Origin: Pseudopyrenochaeta lycopersici
Taxonomy: Eukaryota; Ascomycota; Dothideomycetes; Pleosporales; Pseudopyrenochaetaceae
Direction of reading: 5' to 3'
NCBI GenBank assembly: GCA_003313425.1
Contig: NHZP01000011.1
Location: 1,240,001 to 1,304,000 of the forward strand
DNA: 64,000 bases
Shown here: positions 24,707-34,738 of the stretch, one piece after another
Position numbering within the stretch: the first letter of the stretch is position 1
Layout of the letters: the number at the start of each line of letters is the position of its first letter
Notes under the pieces: generated by a model
Database searches by the model: none
What the model was told of the DNA's origin: nothing
Seen by the model: only the letters and a program-made list of their open reading frames with translations
Position numbers and translations under genes: made by a program

Positions 24707-25147
24707 GTCTTCGATCACTCAGTTAACCTTCTCTGCGATTGATCAGCAGCAGCCCGACAACCGACCTCGAGAACAATGCCGAATACAATGAGTAGTTGAC
24801 ATACGACATGACTAGCTATGTCCACTATGGTAAATTCACGGCAACGTGAGCGATAGGATCAGGCTGGACGGCCCCCGCACCGCCTGCTTGGCACTCTCAT
24901 CGTTCGAAGCTGAGGGCGTATAACGATTGTGCGGGCCTTCATGCTTTCTTATTGTATTCGCACTATCTTGCCGCCGAACTCAATCAAAACGTCTCATATA
25001 CTATCTCTGACAAGCGAATCGACGAATAGCAGATCTCTCCGGATTCCGCTCATTCCAGACACTTCCCTTCGACGATTGGTTTAACGCAGAGCGCACGGTC
25101 TGTGTCCGTGATAGCGCTTCACGCTATCCATTAGTATAAAGACCGGG
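24707..25147. other. Intergenic upstream of the NACHT-ankyrin gene
   Basis: No coding sequence is supported. This should hold the promoter of the receptor gene at 25148. Confidence 0.35.
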
Positions 25148-27828
25148 ATGGAACCCCTTAGTGCCGCTGGAAGCGTCATCTCTATTTTCCAACTATCCTG
25201 TGAAATCTTCAAGTACGTCAACACAGCTGCAGATGCTTCTAAAGACCGTAAACATCTCCGCGATGAGGTCAAAGCGTGTCGAAACATCTTACAGCAGCTC
25301 GCAGATGCAGCCGACGACTCGATCGAGGGGAAAGCATGGTCAGAAACGATCAAGACCCTTGAGGCACCTGGAGGGCCGCTGGGCCGTTTGCATGTTGCCC
25401 TGAGCCTGATGAAAACCAAGCTTCAGCCATCAGGTGGCTTGAGAAGGTCGTTAAAGTGGCCATTCCAGGAGAAGGAGGTACAGAAGATCATTGCATCAAT
25501 CGAGCGAGAGAAGAGCCTGTTGAACCTGGCTTTAGAAAACAATTCCATGAAGCTACTCCATGAAGTAACGAGATCTTCAAGGGAACACGGACAGCGGCTC
25601 ACAGAACTCGTAAAGCTCGTAGAAGGATATCGAGACGACCAGATCACACACTTCGAGGGCTTAAGGGACGACCTGTCAGGCACTCTACGCCGTGTGGATA
25701 GCTTACGCCAGAACCAAGAAATACAGCAAGCAAGTCAAGATCATCGAGATACCCTCAATTGGCTCACACTGATCGACTTTTCTACCCAGCAGCACGATTA
25801 TCTATCCAGACGGCAGGAGGGTACGGGACAATGGCTTCTAGAGTCGAATATTTACCAGAGCTGGTCGAAGGCCGAGAAGACGACGCTTTACTGTCCAGGC
25901 ATCCCCGGCGCAGGAAAGACTATCATTACATCTATCGTAGTTGACGATATCTGCAAGCGATATCGCGATGATCCTGCAGTTGGAGTAGCCTATCTGTATT
26001 GCAACTTCAGACGTAAAGGCGAACAAAATATTGACGGTTTATCTGCGAGTCTGCTGAAACAACTGTCCTCAGATCAGCAGGCTCTATCTCAGACAGTAAA
26101 AGACCTCTACGACCGACACGCAAAGAGGCGGACACGCCCCTTAGTTGGAGAAATCTTTAAGGCTCTCCAGTCAGTAGTCACATCGCTTTCAAGAGTATTT
26201 ATTCTCATTGACGCGCTTGACGAATGCGAAGATGTCTGTCGGAGCAGACTGCTATCAGAACTGTTCAACCTTCAGAAAGATAATAGAGTACAGTTTCTGG
26301 CAACATCGCGTTACTTACCAGACATTACAGAGCAATTTGAAGGAAGTGAGGTGTTAGAGATACTTGCAAGTAATGAAGACGTAGCAACATATCTGAAAGG
26401 TCAAATGTTTCGTTTGCCAAGCTTCGTGCAGGGTAACACAGGGCTCCAACAACAGATTGAGGATTGTATTGTGGAATCAGTCCAGGGAATGTACGCCACT
26501 GCAATTTGTTCACAAGGCTCGGTTATATACTAAAAGGTTTCAGGTTTTTATTGGCCCAGCTTTACTTCGACTCACTGATAGGTAAGAAATCGCCGAGGAT
26601 GGTTCGGGCTGCTCTCGCAAAACTACAGTCCGGCACGGAAGCATACGATCATGCCTACAGAGGGGCTATGGAACGAATTGAAGGCCAGCTAGAAGACCAA
26701 GAGCATTTTGCCAAGCAGGTGTTGTCATGGATCACGCGCGCACTCCGACCGCTCACCACATCAGAACTTCAGCATGCGCTGGCTGTGGAAACTTGCGATC
26801 TCGAGCTGGATGAGGACAATTTCTCACATATCGAAGACATGGTCTCCGTATACGCCGGACTCGTCACCATCGATCAGGAAACTGATATCGTTCGGCTCGT
26901 ACACTACACGACCCAAGAATACTTTGGGTGAACTCACGGAGAGTGGTTTCCAGATGCTGACACAGACATAACAAGAGTTTGCCTTACCTATCTCTCGTTT
27001 GAAGATTTTCAATACGGCCCTTGCGCAACGGATAAAAATCTGGAAGAGCGAATGCAGCAACATCAGCTTTACGACTACGCCGCCCGCAACTGGGGTAACC
27101 ATGCTCGTACTTCGGCCTCCGCATGTTCCGAAGTTAAAGACTTTCTGACGCAAGCGGAGAAAGTAGCAGCCTCAAGCCAAGTGCTATTTACAAGAAAGCT
27201 TGATTGGCATCATCATTATAGCGACATGTTTCCCCGACATCTGACGTGCTTGCATTTAGCAGCCTACTTTGGGATCTTAGATGTCGCTATCGAGTATATT
27301 CAAGAAATGGCAGATGTAAATGCCATGAATTCAAATAATCAGACGCCCTTGTCATTGGCAGCAGAAAACGGGCAGACAGCCATGGCCGAACTGTTGCTTG
27401 ACAAAGGTGCTGCAGTTGACTCTCAGAACGAGGATGGCCAGACGCCGCTGCTTTTAGCTGCAATGTACGGCCATGAAGCTATTCTTAAGCTGCTGCTTAA
27501 CAAAGGTGCTACAGTTGACTCTCAAGACGAGTATGGCCAGACGCCGCTGATTTTAGCTGCAAGGAACGGCCATGAAGCTATTATTGAGCTGCTGCTTAAC
27601 AAAGGTGTTGCAGTTGACTCTCAGGACGAGGATGGCCAGACGCCGCTGCTTTTAGCTGCAATGTACGGCCATGAAGCTATTGTTAAGCTACTACTCAACA
27701 AAGGTGCTGCAGTTGACTCTCAGAACAAGTATGGCCAGACGCCGCTGGTTTTAGCTGCAAGGAACGGCCACGAAGCTATTGTTAAGCTGCTTCTTGACAA
27801 AGGTGCTTGCAGCAAACTCTTAGGATGA
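25148..27828 (+). CDS. NACHT-ankyrin NOD-like receptor, possibly disabled
   Basis: Fungal NLR-like STAND protein; relatives act in non-self recognition and incompatibility. Domains in order: an N-terminal helical domain of the type found before fungal NACHT domains ([20 protein letters not shown]); NACHT with Walker [10 protein letters not shown] and Walker [12 protein letters not shown]; a winged-helix region ([13 protein letters not shown]); then ankyrin repeats from about 27240. Intron 26491-26543 (GTACGC...TTTCAG, branch TACTAA) restores the conserved [21 protein letters not shown] at 26929-26931 stops the frame after TTQEYFG, although homologous sequence continues in the same frame ([13 protein letters not shown]). 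A GT-AG segment 26928-26975 of 48 nt would remove this stop in phase, giving 859 aa. Without that splice the product is 576 aa with no ankyrin repeats. A 1-nt frame change near 27808 truncates the last repeat. It may be a pseudogene. Confidence 0.65.
27415..27810 (+). repeat. Four tandem 99-bp ankyrin repeats in a two-unit pattern
   Basis: Units start at 27415, 27514, 27613 and 27712, each beginning GTTGACTCTCA. Units 1 and 3 share AMYGHEA and DGQTPL; units 2 and 4 share ARNGHEA and YGQTPL. The array therefore looks like a duplicated 198-bp pair. By eye units 1 and 3 differ at about 6 of 99 positions. A degraded fifth unit follows the frameshift. Confidence 0.9.
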
Positions 27829-28476
27829 AGATGGGCGGATACCGCCGCAAGATACCATAGAGAACACAGCCGAAGCTATCCTTAAGTTGCTGCACTGTTT
27901 TGATCAGCAGAGTAACGAAGCGAAGAACATTCTACTACTATAGACATCGGTAGAAAGGGAAGTGCGCTCTACCTTGCACGACAACTTGCCTTGGTATTCG
28001 CCGCACATGATGCTTGATAATAAATTATGTAGTCGTGTTCAACGATATTTTACACTATTCAGTCGATTAAGCGATACAATGTGTAATCACCATAAAGAGA
28101 ATGGAATAGAAGTGTGATAGACCAGACATAGGTGAATGTGCTCCATGAGCGCTTAGTTTAGATATCACCATGAATGGTATGACGTGTACTAAACGCGCTC
28201 AGTACAGCCCGACACGATGGTTAGGCGGGACGACTAAGCGACTCTACTCAAGATGCCGACGATGACCTAGAAAGGCGAACGTATAGATTTATGTCTGGCG
28301 AACTTGGGAAGTGTGGGCGTGGCAGCACTTCTCCCAACTCCAATTTCGAATGGCAATATACCTACCCCGCACTAACCAGATTACACGAACCTCAGCATCA
28401 AGAGCCCCACCTTCCTCGACCTCTATATCTTACATACGTCACCGATCAGGCGTGCTTGCCCTGCCTACTTAACATC
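27829..28476. other. Intergenic with decayed ankyrin-repeat sequence at its left end
   Basis: From 27811 to about 27900 the sequence still resembles an ankyrin unit ([17 protein letters not shown]) but contains stops. The rest shows no coding sequence. The last 180 bases are pyrimidine-rich, as in a 5' leader. Confidence 0.5.
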
Positions 28477-28755
28477 ATGGCTCCCTCCTCTGAGCAGTCC
28501 TTCATCGATAGAATCAACGCTTACTACGAGAACTACCCAGATTCAACCGAATTTATTGGCAAATCAGCTGATACCCCTGAAACCACGACTCTCGAGAAAG
28601 GTGTCCAAGATCTCCAAGTAAAGGAGACAGACAAGGCAGAAACTTTTCGAGAAGAGTTTCTGAACGTTGGTGGCCCTGAGGTGATACTCAACGGCAAGAA
28701 GAGAATAGCAGCTCCGAGAAACAAAGTAAAGAAAGATGCCAGTCCATCCAGCTGA
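28477..28755 (+). CDS. Small hydrophilic ORF of unknown function, overlapping the next gene
   Basis: An intronless ORF of 92 aa starting MAPSSEQSFIDRINAYYENY, with PDSTEFIGKSADTPETT, DLQVKETDKAETFREEF and LNVGGPEVILNGKKRIAAP. The charged, ordered-looking composition suggests real coding sequence. I recognise no family. Its 3' end overlaps the start of the next ORF by 20 nt in a different frame. It could be a separate gene, the first cistron of a shared transcript, or the N-terminal half of a fused gene joined by a frame change or an unrecognised intron. Confidence 0.5.
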   Translation: MAPSSEQSFIDRINAYYENYPDSTEFIGKSADTPETTTLEKGVQDLQVKETDKAETFREEFLNVGGPEVILNGKKRIAAPRNKVKKDASPSS

Positions 28756-29122
28756 GGAGACTACTAGCGGTAGTACGTTTCTAACTTCAGTTTTAATTCG
28801 TCTTCCTTCATGCTAGCTGGTCACTCTTGGATCAAACAAGGCTAACGCTTCATGCCCAGGCATTACCGACAAGGTAGCCAAGGAGTCCTCCGAGTCCACT
28901 GCTTCCTCGCACCAGATCCACGATGAAGACAACCAGGCCACATCTGGTGGCAGCGTCGCCGCCCAGGCTCACAAGGCCAACCCGGTATGACCACCCACCC
29001 CCATACTTGTTCCGTAGCTCCGGTACTAACAGGATATATAGGGACCTGTCAAGGCCGACAACCTTCCCACGCCAGCGAGCAAGGAGGAGCTCAAGAAGAG
29101 GGCTGAGGAGTTGAACAAATAA
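28736..29122 (+). CDS. Small hydrophilic protein of unknown function, three exons
   Basis: Exons 28736-28769, 28860-28984 and 29042-29122 join in phase to 79 aa. It starts MPVHPAEETTSGITDKVAKE; the middle has ATSGGSVAAQAHKANPG and the end is DNLPTPASKEELKKRAEELN. Short proteins with a similar PASKEELKKR-type C-terminus occur in many ascomycetes as far as I recall; no function is known to me. There are no membrane segments. The second intron has GTATGA, a CTAAC branch and an ATATAG acceptor. The start is uncertain because the ATG lies inside the previous ORF; a stop at 28727-28729 closes this frame upstream. Confidence 0.65.
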
Positions 29123-29663
29123 AGGGCACTTGACTCATAGCCTCAACAGGGTGGATTGCTGGAAGAAGCCATAGGTTGGTAGACAGTTGTTAAATACATG
29201 ATGGACGTACTATTATATATGAATGCACTCTATCACTATCAATAGTGCTCATACTCTTATACCCCTGATTTGTTGTAGAGCATATGCCAAACTCACCTTG
29301 TCATAGCCATCAGTTATACCACTCTGCAACCTATCTTATCACTTCACAGGAAACTTCTGCTGTCTTGCTCCTCCCAGGCTGCGGGTTGCTCTTGCATACA
29401 AACTTCATACGCTTTTGCGATCCCGTTCACTTCCTATAACTACAATGTTCAATGAATTGGGATTCAGAATAGCAAAGCTAGTGTGGATTACCAGTATTAG
29501 TTCCTGCTCATGGCATGGGCCTAGGACATACAAGACACATCAACATTAACATTTAGACGGAAGATCAAAACTTCGCTGTAATCAGAATAAAATTCATACG
29601 TATATGTATATATACCACCAACAAATGCTCACTTGCTACAGAAATCGCCAATCACAATCACCT
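29123..29663. other. Intergenic between convergent genes
   Basis: Should hold the 3' ends of the small hydrophilic gene and APP1. The sequence is A/T-rich with TATATA-type runs near 29210 and 29600, as expected for fungal 3' ends. No gene is supported. Confidence 0.4.
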
Positions 29664-32600
29664 CTAGTCGTTCTTCTTACTACTATTGCCGTTTTTGTTT
29701 CCGTTTTTGCCCTTGGTCTTAGCATTCCGAATTACTTGTTCCGCCTCTTTGATAGCATCGCTACCTACTCTCCAAGTCCTGAGCACGACACCATTGTCTG
29801 TCATGAGGTCTTCTGCCTTCGCCCACCGTTGCCGCCACAGCTGTTCTCGCTTATTGACATATTGGCCATCACCTGCATTTGTACCCAACGTCGAAGCAGT
29901 ACTCGTGCGGTTCAAGCTTTGACGTGCCGTGGTGGATAATGGCTGGGATGTCTGTGCAGATGTTGCATAGGGTCGACTGGGGTATGGTATAGAAGGCGCA
30001 TGCTGCCACGCTGCCGATGCTTTCGAGCCGACATATGAAGCTGCGTTCACGGCTGCTTCGCGATTACCGCCTCGTCGTGGCGGAGGAGGTGGGGGTCCTT
30101 TTCGAACGCTTGCTGTCTCTGAGGTTGTTGATGTGATAGAAGCCGCATCGGAGGCTTCATCCTGAGACCTTAACGCTGGTAGGCTGTTGTATACAGACCA
30201 TAATTTATCGCGAGCCATCCCTGCATATGTTTGATCCATTTGAGACTGGTTTGTCTCCTGGCGGTTGATATTTGGTTTTGGCGCTATGGGAGGTTTAGAG
30301 GGTGTTGATAAGTCTGCAGACTTTGGATTGGATATCTGCTGCGAGAGGGGGCTTGGTTGATTGACAGTAGCAGATAATCTTCTTGGTTTAGGTGGCGCGG
30401 GCGGCCTTGCAGTGGATGGAGAAGGTGGACCGGATGAAGCAGAGTCGCCCGACCCACTTCTCAAAGCCGCTGGTTTTCGTGGAGGTGGTGGTGCTGGTTT
30501 GGTACTTGCAGTGGAAGCTACTGTTATCCGGTGCCCTTGAATTTCTGCATTGGAGTCGGTATTGACGCGCCGTAGCACAGGTGCCTTGTCAGGTTCTTCA
30601 TCGGAAGAAGAGAGGTCGATTAGGTTGGGGACCGATTCTTGTCGACTGCGTATAGAGGAATTCTGGGATGAAGGCTTTCGATCCGGGAGTTTGGGCCTTA
30701 GATCAGGATGATTGCTGTCTATTTCTGGAAACATCGACTTTGAGCGCCTCAAATCATCTGCTTCTAGTTCACGTAGAGATGCTGCTATCGCGGCATTGAA
30801 TTCAGGGTCATCTTCTTCAGATAGGGCGCGAACTCTACCTGACGTATTCGCAGCTCCGCTTCCATTCTGTGGTGATAATGATGAGGAGGCGTTTCGATCT
30901 CCCGGCGACAAAAATCCGGCCGAAGGGTCAAAAAACCCCGGACCATCAGTCGTGGTCACATCGCGAATGAAGATTGCTGCGACCCTTCCGGGATTTTCGA
31001 GGACAAAATCGGTGTAGACTTCCAAGTCTGCCTCGCCGCTATCTCCAATTAGAATGAAGTTGCGTTCCGGGAAATCTCTAGCGATCTTATCCAAGGTGAC
31101 CTTTTTACGCTCCGCAACTGGCTCGAAGATGCCCTGGAGCATGCCACTGTACTGCTTTAGATGGAACGAGCCTGGCGGCAGTCCAGCGAGGGAAAAGTAC
31201 TTGGATATGACGGGGTAAAGTTGCCACGGCGAGTTCGAGACGTAGTGAAACTTGACTCCCATTTCTGCCATTTTGTTGTACCATTCTTTCACACCTTCGA
31301 TGGTAAGATCGTTAAGGTCACGAATAAAAGCATTACGAAAAATTTCTCGCGCACCACTGCTGATAGCCGAGTGCTTGATTGTGTCGTCGATATCGCTGAT
31401 CACGCTAATGCCCGAGGATTCCGTTATGAGGACTTCTTCCGTTGCTGAAAGCTTGTCCGAAGCTAGAATCCGGACATGTGTGGGGACAAAGTCTAGAGCG
31501 GCACTCACGCTAAAGTGACCTGAAGGATCAGTATACACGGTGCGTTGCTTCGATATTTTATCATTGTAGAAGAAAATACTGATCGGAGTGTTCGCCATTG
31601 GCACAGCTAGGAAATGTCGCAGTCGCGCCATCAATCGGGCGTTCGCTTCGGCCAGTTCGGCAGGACTCATATCAGACGGTTGTTGCCAGGAAGCCCTCTT
31701 CTGCATAGGTTTGATGTTCGGGTCGTCATATAATGAGCCTTTGGATGGACTGTGCGAGAGTTGATGCGCTGGTAGAGTTCCCAGAGTGCGCACGCTATCT
31801 GCGCTCTCTGTCCTGTACAGTTGCGTATCATCATCGTTTCCTCTCGCAGGTTTCTCGCTGTATTTTCCCTTCGCGGCCGCTGCAGCTTCCTTCTCACCTT
31901 TGCGAAAGATTTCTTCTGCTTCTCTGGCTGCTAGTTCCTCGTCATGTTGCGCGTTTCGCAGGTGGGCCCGCTCCCGAAACCCTTGTCGTTGAGGACTTGC
32001 GTCTCGGCTGCTGGTTGACGAGCTAGTAGGAGCGGTTGGAGCTGATACACCGACAAGCTGTCGAGCAAGACCGATGAACAACCTCTGTTTCCTTGACATC
32101 TGTCCTTTGTGAGGCGAGTATATCCAGCCACGGACATCAACGTCTACCACAGCATTGTCGTCTTCGTAGTCGTCCCATTGCTGCTTCCAGAATTCAGCAT
32201 CTCCAGCACCAGTAGAGTCTCGCACATCACGCCCTTCACCTTCTGTTTCCTGTATAGTGCCTGGCTCTGCCTCTGGCTTTCTCTTGATATGCTTTCGAGC
32301 ATAGCTCGGAAACAGGATCATCTCCTCGTCGCCACTCCGCACGACTGCAGCATCTGGGAAGCTTCCCGGTGTATCATCCTCGTAGTCGTATTGTGCCTCT
32401 CTGCTGCTCCAACCGGGCGCATACTGCTGGGTATATGTCTGCCTTATCTCGTTCGCCGCCTTCAGGTACCCCGCCAGCTTCCTCCGCCTCTGACCTGGCT
32501 CCCGTGGCGCATAGCTATCTTGGTAGCTCATTGGTCGTTTGCCCAAATCTTTCGTACTAGAGGCTCTAGCTATACTCTGCCGTCGCAGCCGTACTTCATT

Positions 32601-32861
32601 TTCGAGGTAGTTGCTGCCTATTAGTCTTCGGGTGTGGCGGCGCAATCGCTGAAGAATGCTTTGTTTCCCCTTGAGCTTGAGAGCCTGTCGATAAACAATG
32701 TACTTGTATATGCGTGACTTTGCGCTGTGCTTGAGTGAAGGAAATGTTTCGTGCCGGAATTTGGACAGGTGAACGCGTGCGCGTGCTCGAGTCTGTGGGA
32801 AGAGAAAGCGAACGAGGGATGACGGAGCAGCGAGCTTGCGTCGAAAGTGCGACTTGGGCAT
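29664..32861 (-). CDS. APP1: App1-like actin-patch phosphatidate phosphatase
   Basis: Yeast App1 is a Mg2+-dependent phosphatidate phosphatase at cortical actin patches, linked to endocytosis. A single exon gives up to 1065 aa. The phosphatase domain (DUF2183) lies at about residues 370-640. It has the HAD-type catalytic motif SDIDDTIKHS (DxDxT) near residue 488, SNSPWQLYPVI, and the Mg2+-site motif IGDSGEADLEVY. Proline-rich and acidic regions with SH3-ligand-like stretches fill the C-terminal third (PPPPRKPAAL, APPKPRRLS, GPPPPPPRRG). The end is rich in Lys and Asn. An in-frame ATG at 32531 (MSYQDSYAPREPGQRRRKL) is a strong alternative start. The extra 110 residues are Arg-rich and protein-like, so I kept the longer form. 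Confidence 0.92.
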   Translation of the reverse strand: MPKSHFRRKLAAPSSLVRFLFPQTRARARVHLSKFRHETFPSLKHSAKSRIYKYIVYRQALKLKGKQSILQRLRRHTRRLIGSNYLENEVRLRRQSIARASSTKDLGKRPMSYQDSYAPREPGQRRRKLAGYLKAANEIRQTYTQQYAPGWSSREAQYDYEDDTPGSFPDAAVVRSGDEEMILFPSYARKHIKRKPEAEPGTIQETEGEGRDVRDSTGAGDAEFWKQQWDDYEDDNAVVDVDVRGWIYSPHKGQMSRKQRLFIGLARQLVGVSAPTAPTSSSTSSRDASPQRQGFRERAHLRNAQHDEELAAREAEEIFRKGEKEAAAAAKGKYSEKPARGNDDDTQLYRTESADSVRTLGTLPAHQLSHSPSKGSLYDDPNIKPMQKRASWQQPSDMSPAELAEANARLMARLRHFLAVPMANTPISIFFYNDKISKQRTVYTDPSGHFSVSAALDFVPTHVRILASDKLSATEEVLITESSGISVISDIDDTIKHSAISSGAREIFRNAFIRDLNDLTIEGVKEWYNKMAEMGVKFHYVSNSPWQLYPVISKYFSLAGLPPGSFHLKQYSGMLQGIFEPVAERKKVTLDKIARDFPERNFILIGDSGEADLEVYTDFVLENPGRVAAIFIRDVTTTDGPGFFDPSAGFLSPGDRNASSSLSPQNGSGAANTSGRVRALSEEDDPEFNAAIAASLRELEADDLRRSKSMFPEIDSNHPDLRPKLPDRKPSSQNSSIRSRQESVPNLIDLSSSDEEPDKAPVLRRVNTDSNAEIQGHRITVASTASTKPAPPPPRKPAALRSGSGDSASSGPPSPSTARPPAPPKPRRLSATVNQPSPLSQQISNPKSADLSTPSKPPIAPKPNINRQETNQSQMDQTYAGMARDKLWSVYNSLPALRSQDEASDAASITSTTSETASVRKGPPPPPPRRGGNREAAVNAASYVGSKASAAWQHAPSIPYPSRPYATSAQTSQPLSTTARQSLNRTSTASTLGTNAGDGQYVNKREQLWRQRWAKAEDLMTDNGVVLRTWRVGSDAIKEAEQVIRNAKTKGKNGNKNGNSSKKND

Positions 32862-33172
32862 CCAGCCGACTGGATGATCGGAGCCTCAAACAGAGAAATA
32901 CTGGGGCGGCCGGTGTAGGGGAGGGTCAGACGTTCTCGGCCTGATGCTTGAAATGACCATCACACGTCATCGCGAATAAGCAGCTAGCAATGCGGGCGCT
33001 AACCCCGGCCGTGGTTCCGAGCCAGACATGGGATTCAGGCACGAGCGGCATGCATCCACAACACCAAGGCGTCTTCAGGTGCCAGTTGCATAATCTACTT
33101 GCCATGGTATATAGCGAATCGTCTACGCAACAATATCCCATGCGCTCTTACAATATCTAGCACGCTTAGCTC
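32862..33172. other. Short intergenic region upstream of APP1
   Basis: A gap of 311 bp between two minus-strand genes. It should hold the APP1 promoter and the dehydrogenase 3' end. Nothing else seen. Confidence 0.4.
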
Positions 33173-34177
33173 TCAGGTCTTTGACAGCGCAGCATCAAGC
33201 GCTCTTGTGGCATCTGGCACATCTCTCTTGAGCGCCTCAATAATTTCAACCCACATCCTTACACCAAATTCCTTCATCTCCGTTCCAGCAAGGCTGGGCG
33301 GGATGGGTTGAATCTTATCGTGTTGCCAGAACCTGCCATGCACCCTCTCTCCCTGTGTCGTCCCGCTTAATATCATGTTGGCGCCTTGGGCTGGTGTTCT
33401 AGTAAAGAGAAAGAAGAAAAAGAAAGCCAGAATGAAGACACCAGGGAAGAAGTGGTCACGTCCGAGATTTGTGTTTACGAAACCGGGGCAGACACTGGTG
33501 ATGATGACGTCCTCAGAGGAAATCTTGTCTGCAAGCTGGTTTGTGGCGTACATGAGGAAGACCTTAGAGAGCTTGTACTGGCTACTTTCCTTGAAGTTTT
33601 CTCGTTGATTGTAGTAGACCAGGATGTTTGATGCTTGCCGTACTTCTGAAGGAACCACAGCACTTTGATGGAGACCAGAGTTAACAAATTCGAGGACGGG
33701 AGTCTTGTTCGTAAGCTGTTTTGACTCTTTCAGCTTCGGTAGCAGCAATATGGCAAGCAGCGTGGTGGACAGAGTGTTAATTTGGAGATCTTCTTCCCAG
33801 CCATGCGCCGACTGTACATAAGGCACTCTCCGAGCGCCAGCGTTTAGGACTACAATATCGAGGTGATTGAGCTCGTTGGCGCGATTTGCAAAAGCTATCA
33901 CGCTTTCGTAGGACATCATGTTGAGTTCCCATACTTCCAGCTGATTGTTTACGCCCAGTCGAGCTTCCAGGGCAGCTTTGGTAGCTTCGCCTTTCTTCAG
34001 ATCTCTTGCTGCGATGATGACCTTGGATGCACCCAATGCTGCGAATTTATACGCTGCCTCTTCCCCTATGCCAGATGTCGCGCCTGTGACGATGATGTTC
34101 CTCCCGGTATAATCTTCTTCGACAGGCTTTGGTGGATTAATCCATTTGCTCTTGAAGAGGCGCACAAATGCAGCCAT
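33173..34177 (-). CDS. Short-chain dehydrogenase/reductase
   Basis: A single-exon protein of 334 aa. The Rossmann nucleotide-binding motif TGATSGIG is at residues 31-38, followed by LDIVVLNAGA and the catalytic Tyr-x-x-x-Lys in SSQYKLSKVF. The spacing is that of classical-type SDRs related to retinol-dehydrogenase-like and WW-domain-oxidoreductase-like fungal enzymes. A hydrophobic stretch rich in Phe (VFILAFFFFFLF) near residue 245 may anchor it to a membrane. The substrate cannot be told from sequence. It is divergent from LSM1, 561 bp away. Confidence 0.9.
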   Translation of the reverse strand: MAAFVRLFKSKWINPPKPVEEDYTGRNIIVTGATSGIGEEAAYKFAALGASKVIIAARDLKKGEATKAALEARLGVNNQLEVWELNMMSYESVIAFANRANELNHLDIVVLNAGARRVPYVQSAHGWEEDLQINTLSTTLLAILLLPKLKESKQLTNKTPVLEFVNSGLHQSAVVPSEVRQASNILVYYNQRENFKESSQYKLSKVFLMYATNQLADKISSEDVIITSVCPGFVNTNLGRDHFFPGVFILAFFFFFLFTRTPAQGANMILSGTTQGERVHGRFWQHDKIQPIPPSLAGTEMKEFGVRMWVEIIEALKRDVPDATRALDAALSKT

Positions 34178-34738
34178 GGTGATACAGCGCTCTTAATCCG
34201 GTTCTTGCTCTTTGTGCTAGGTTGCTTTACGATACCGTGGCCGAATCGAACTCGAGTTGCTCGTTAAGCAATTAAAGCTCATGTATTTTGAACGACCACT
34301 ATCAAGTTTTGCAATGCAAGGGAAAGGTGAGTGGGTGTTAATGGAGAAAGATGGAGAGGTGGAAGACAGCCAAGGTCAGATGGATTGTCTTACGCCGCGC
34401 TCCTGGAGCTCTCAGTGCTGAATTGCTTGTTAGGCTCACTGAATTTGCTTATTGCAAGCGCTGCATTGATCATGTGTCATAATTGACTTCACGTACGTAG
34501 AGACAAGTTTGAGTCTGGCGGAGTGCATATGAACCACAGATGAATGCAGTATGACTAAGCAGGCTTGGCGAGGCGCGAACGAGTAGACGTTTACGTAGTT
34601 GAGGCTGGTTGAAATCGTCAGAGTAAAGCCACAAAACTAGAGATACGCCTCGCTATGCTGGCAATATTCCCTCAAACCTCCCCAAACCGTTGAAACCTCT
34701 CTACTTACCCCACCTATTGCGCGAGAGGATTCTACGAT
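34178..34738. other. Divergent promoter region (SDR / LSM1)
   Basis: 561 bp between divergent starts. No coding sequence is supported. Confidence 0.4.
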
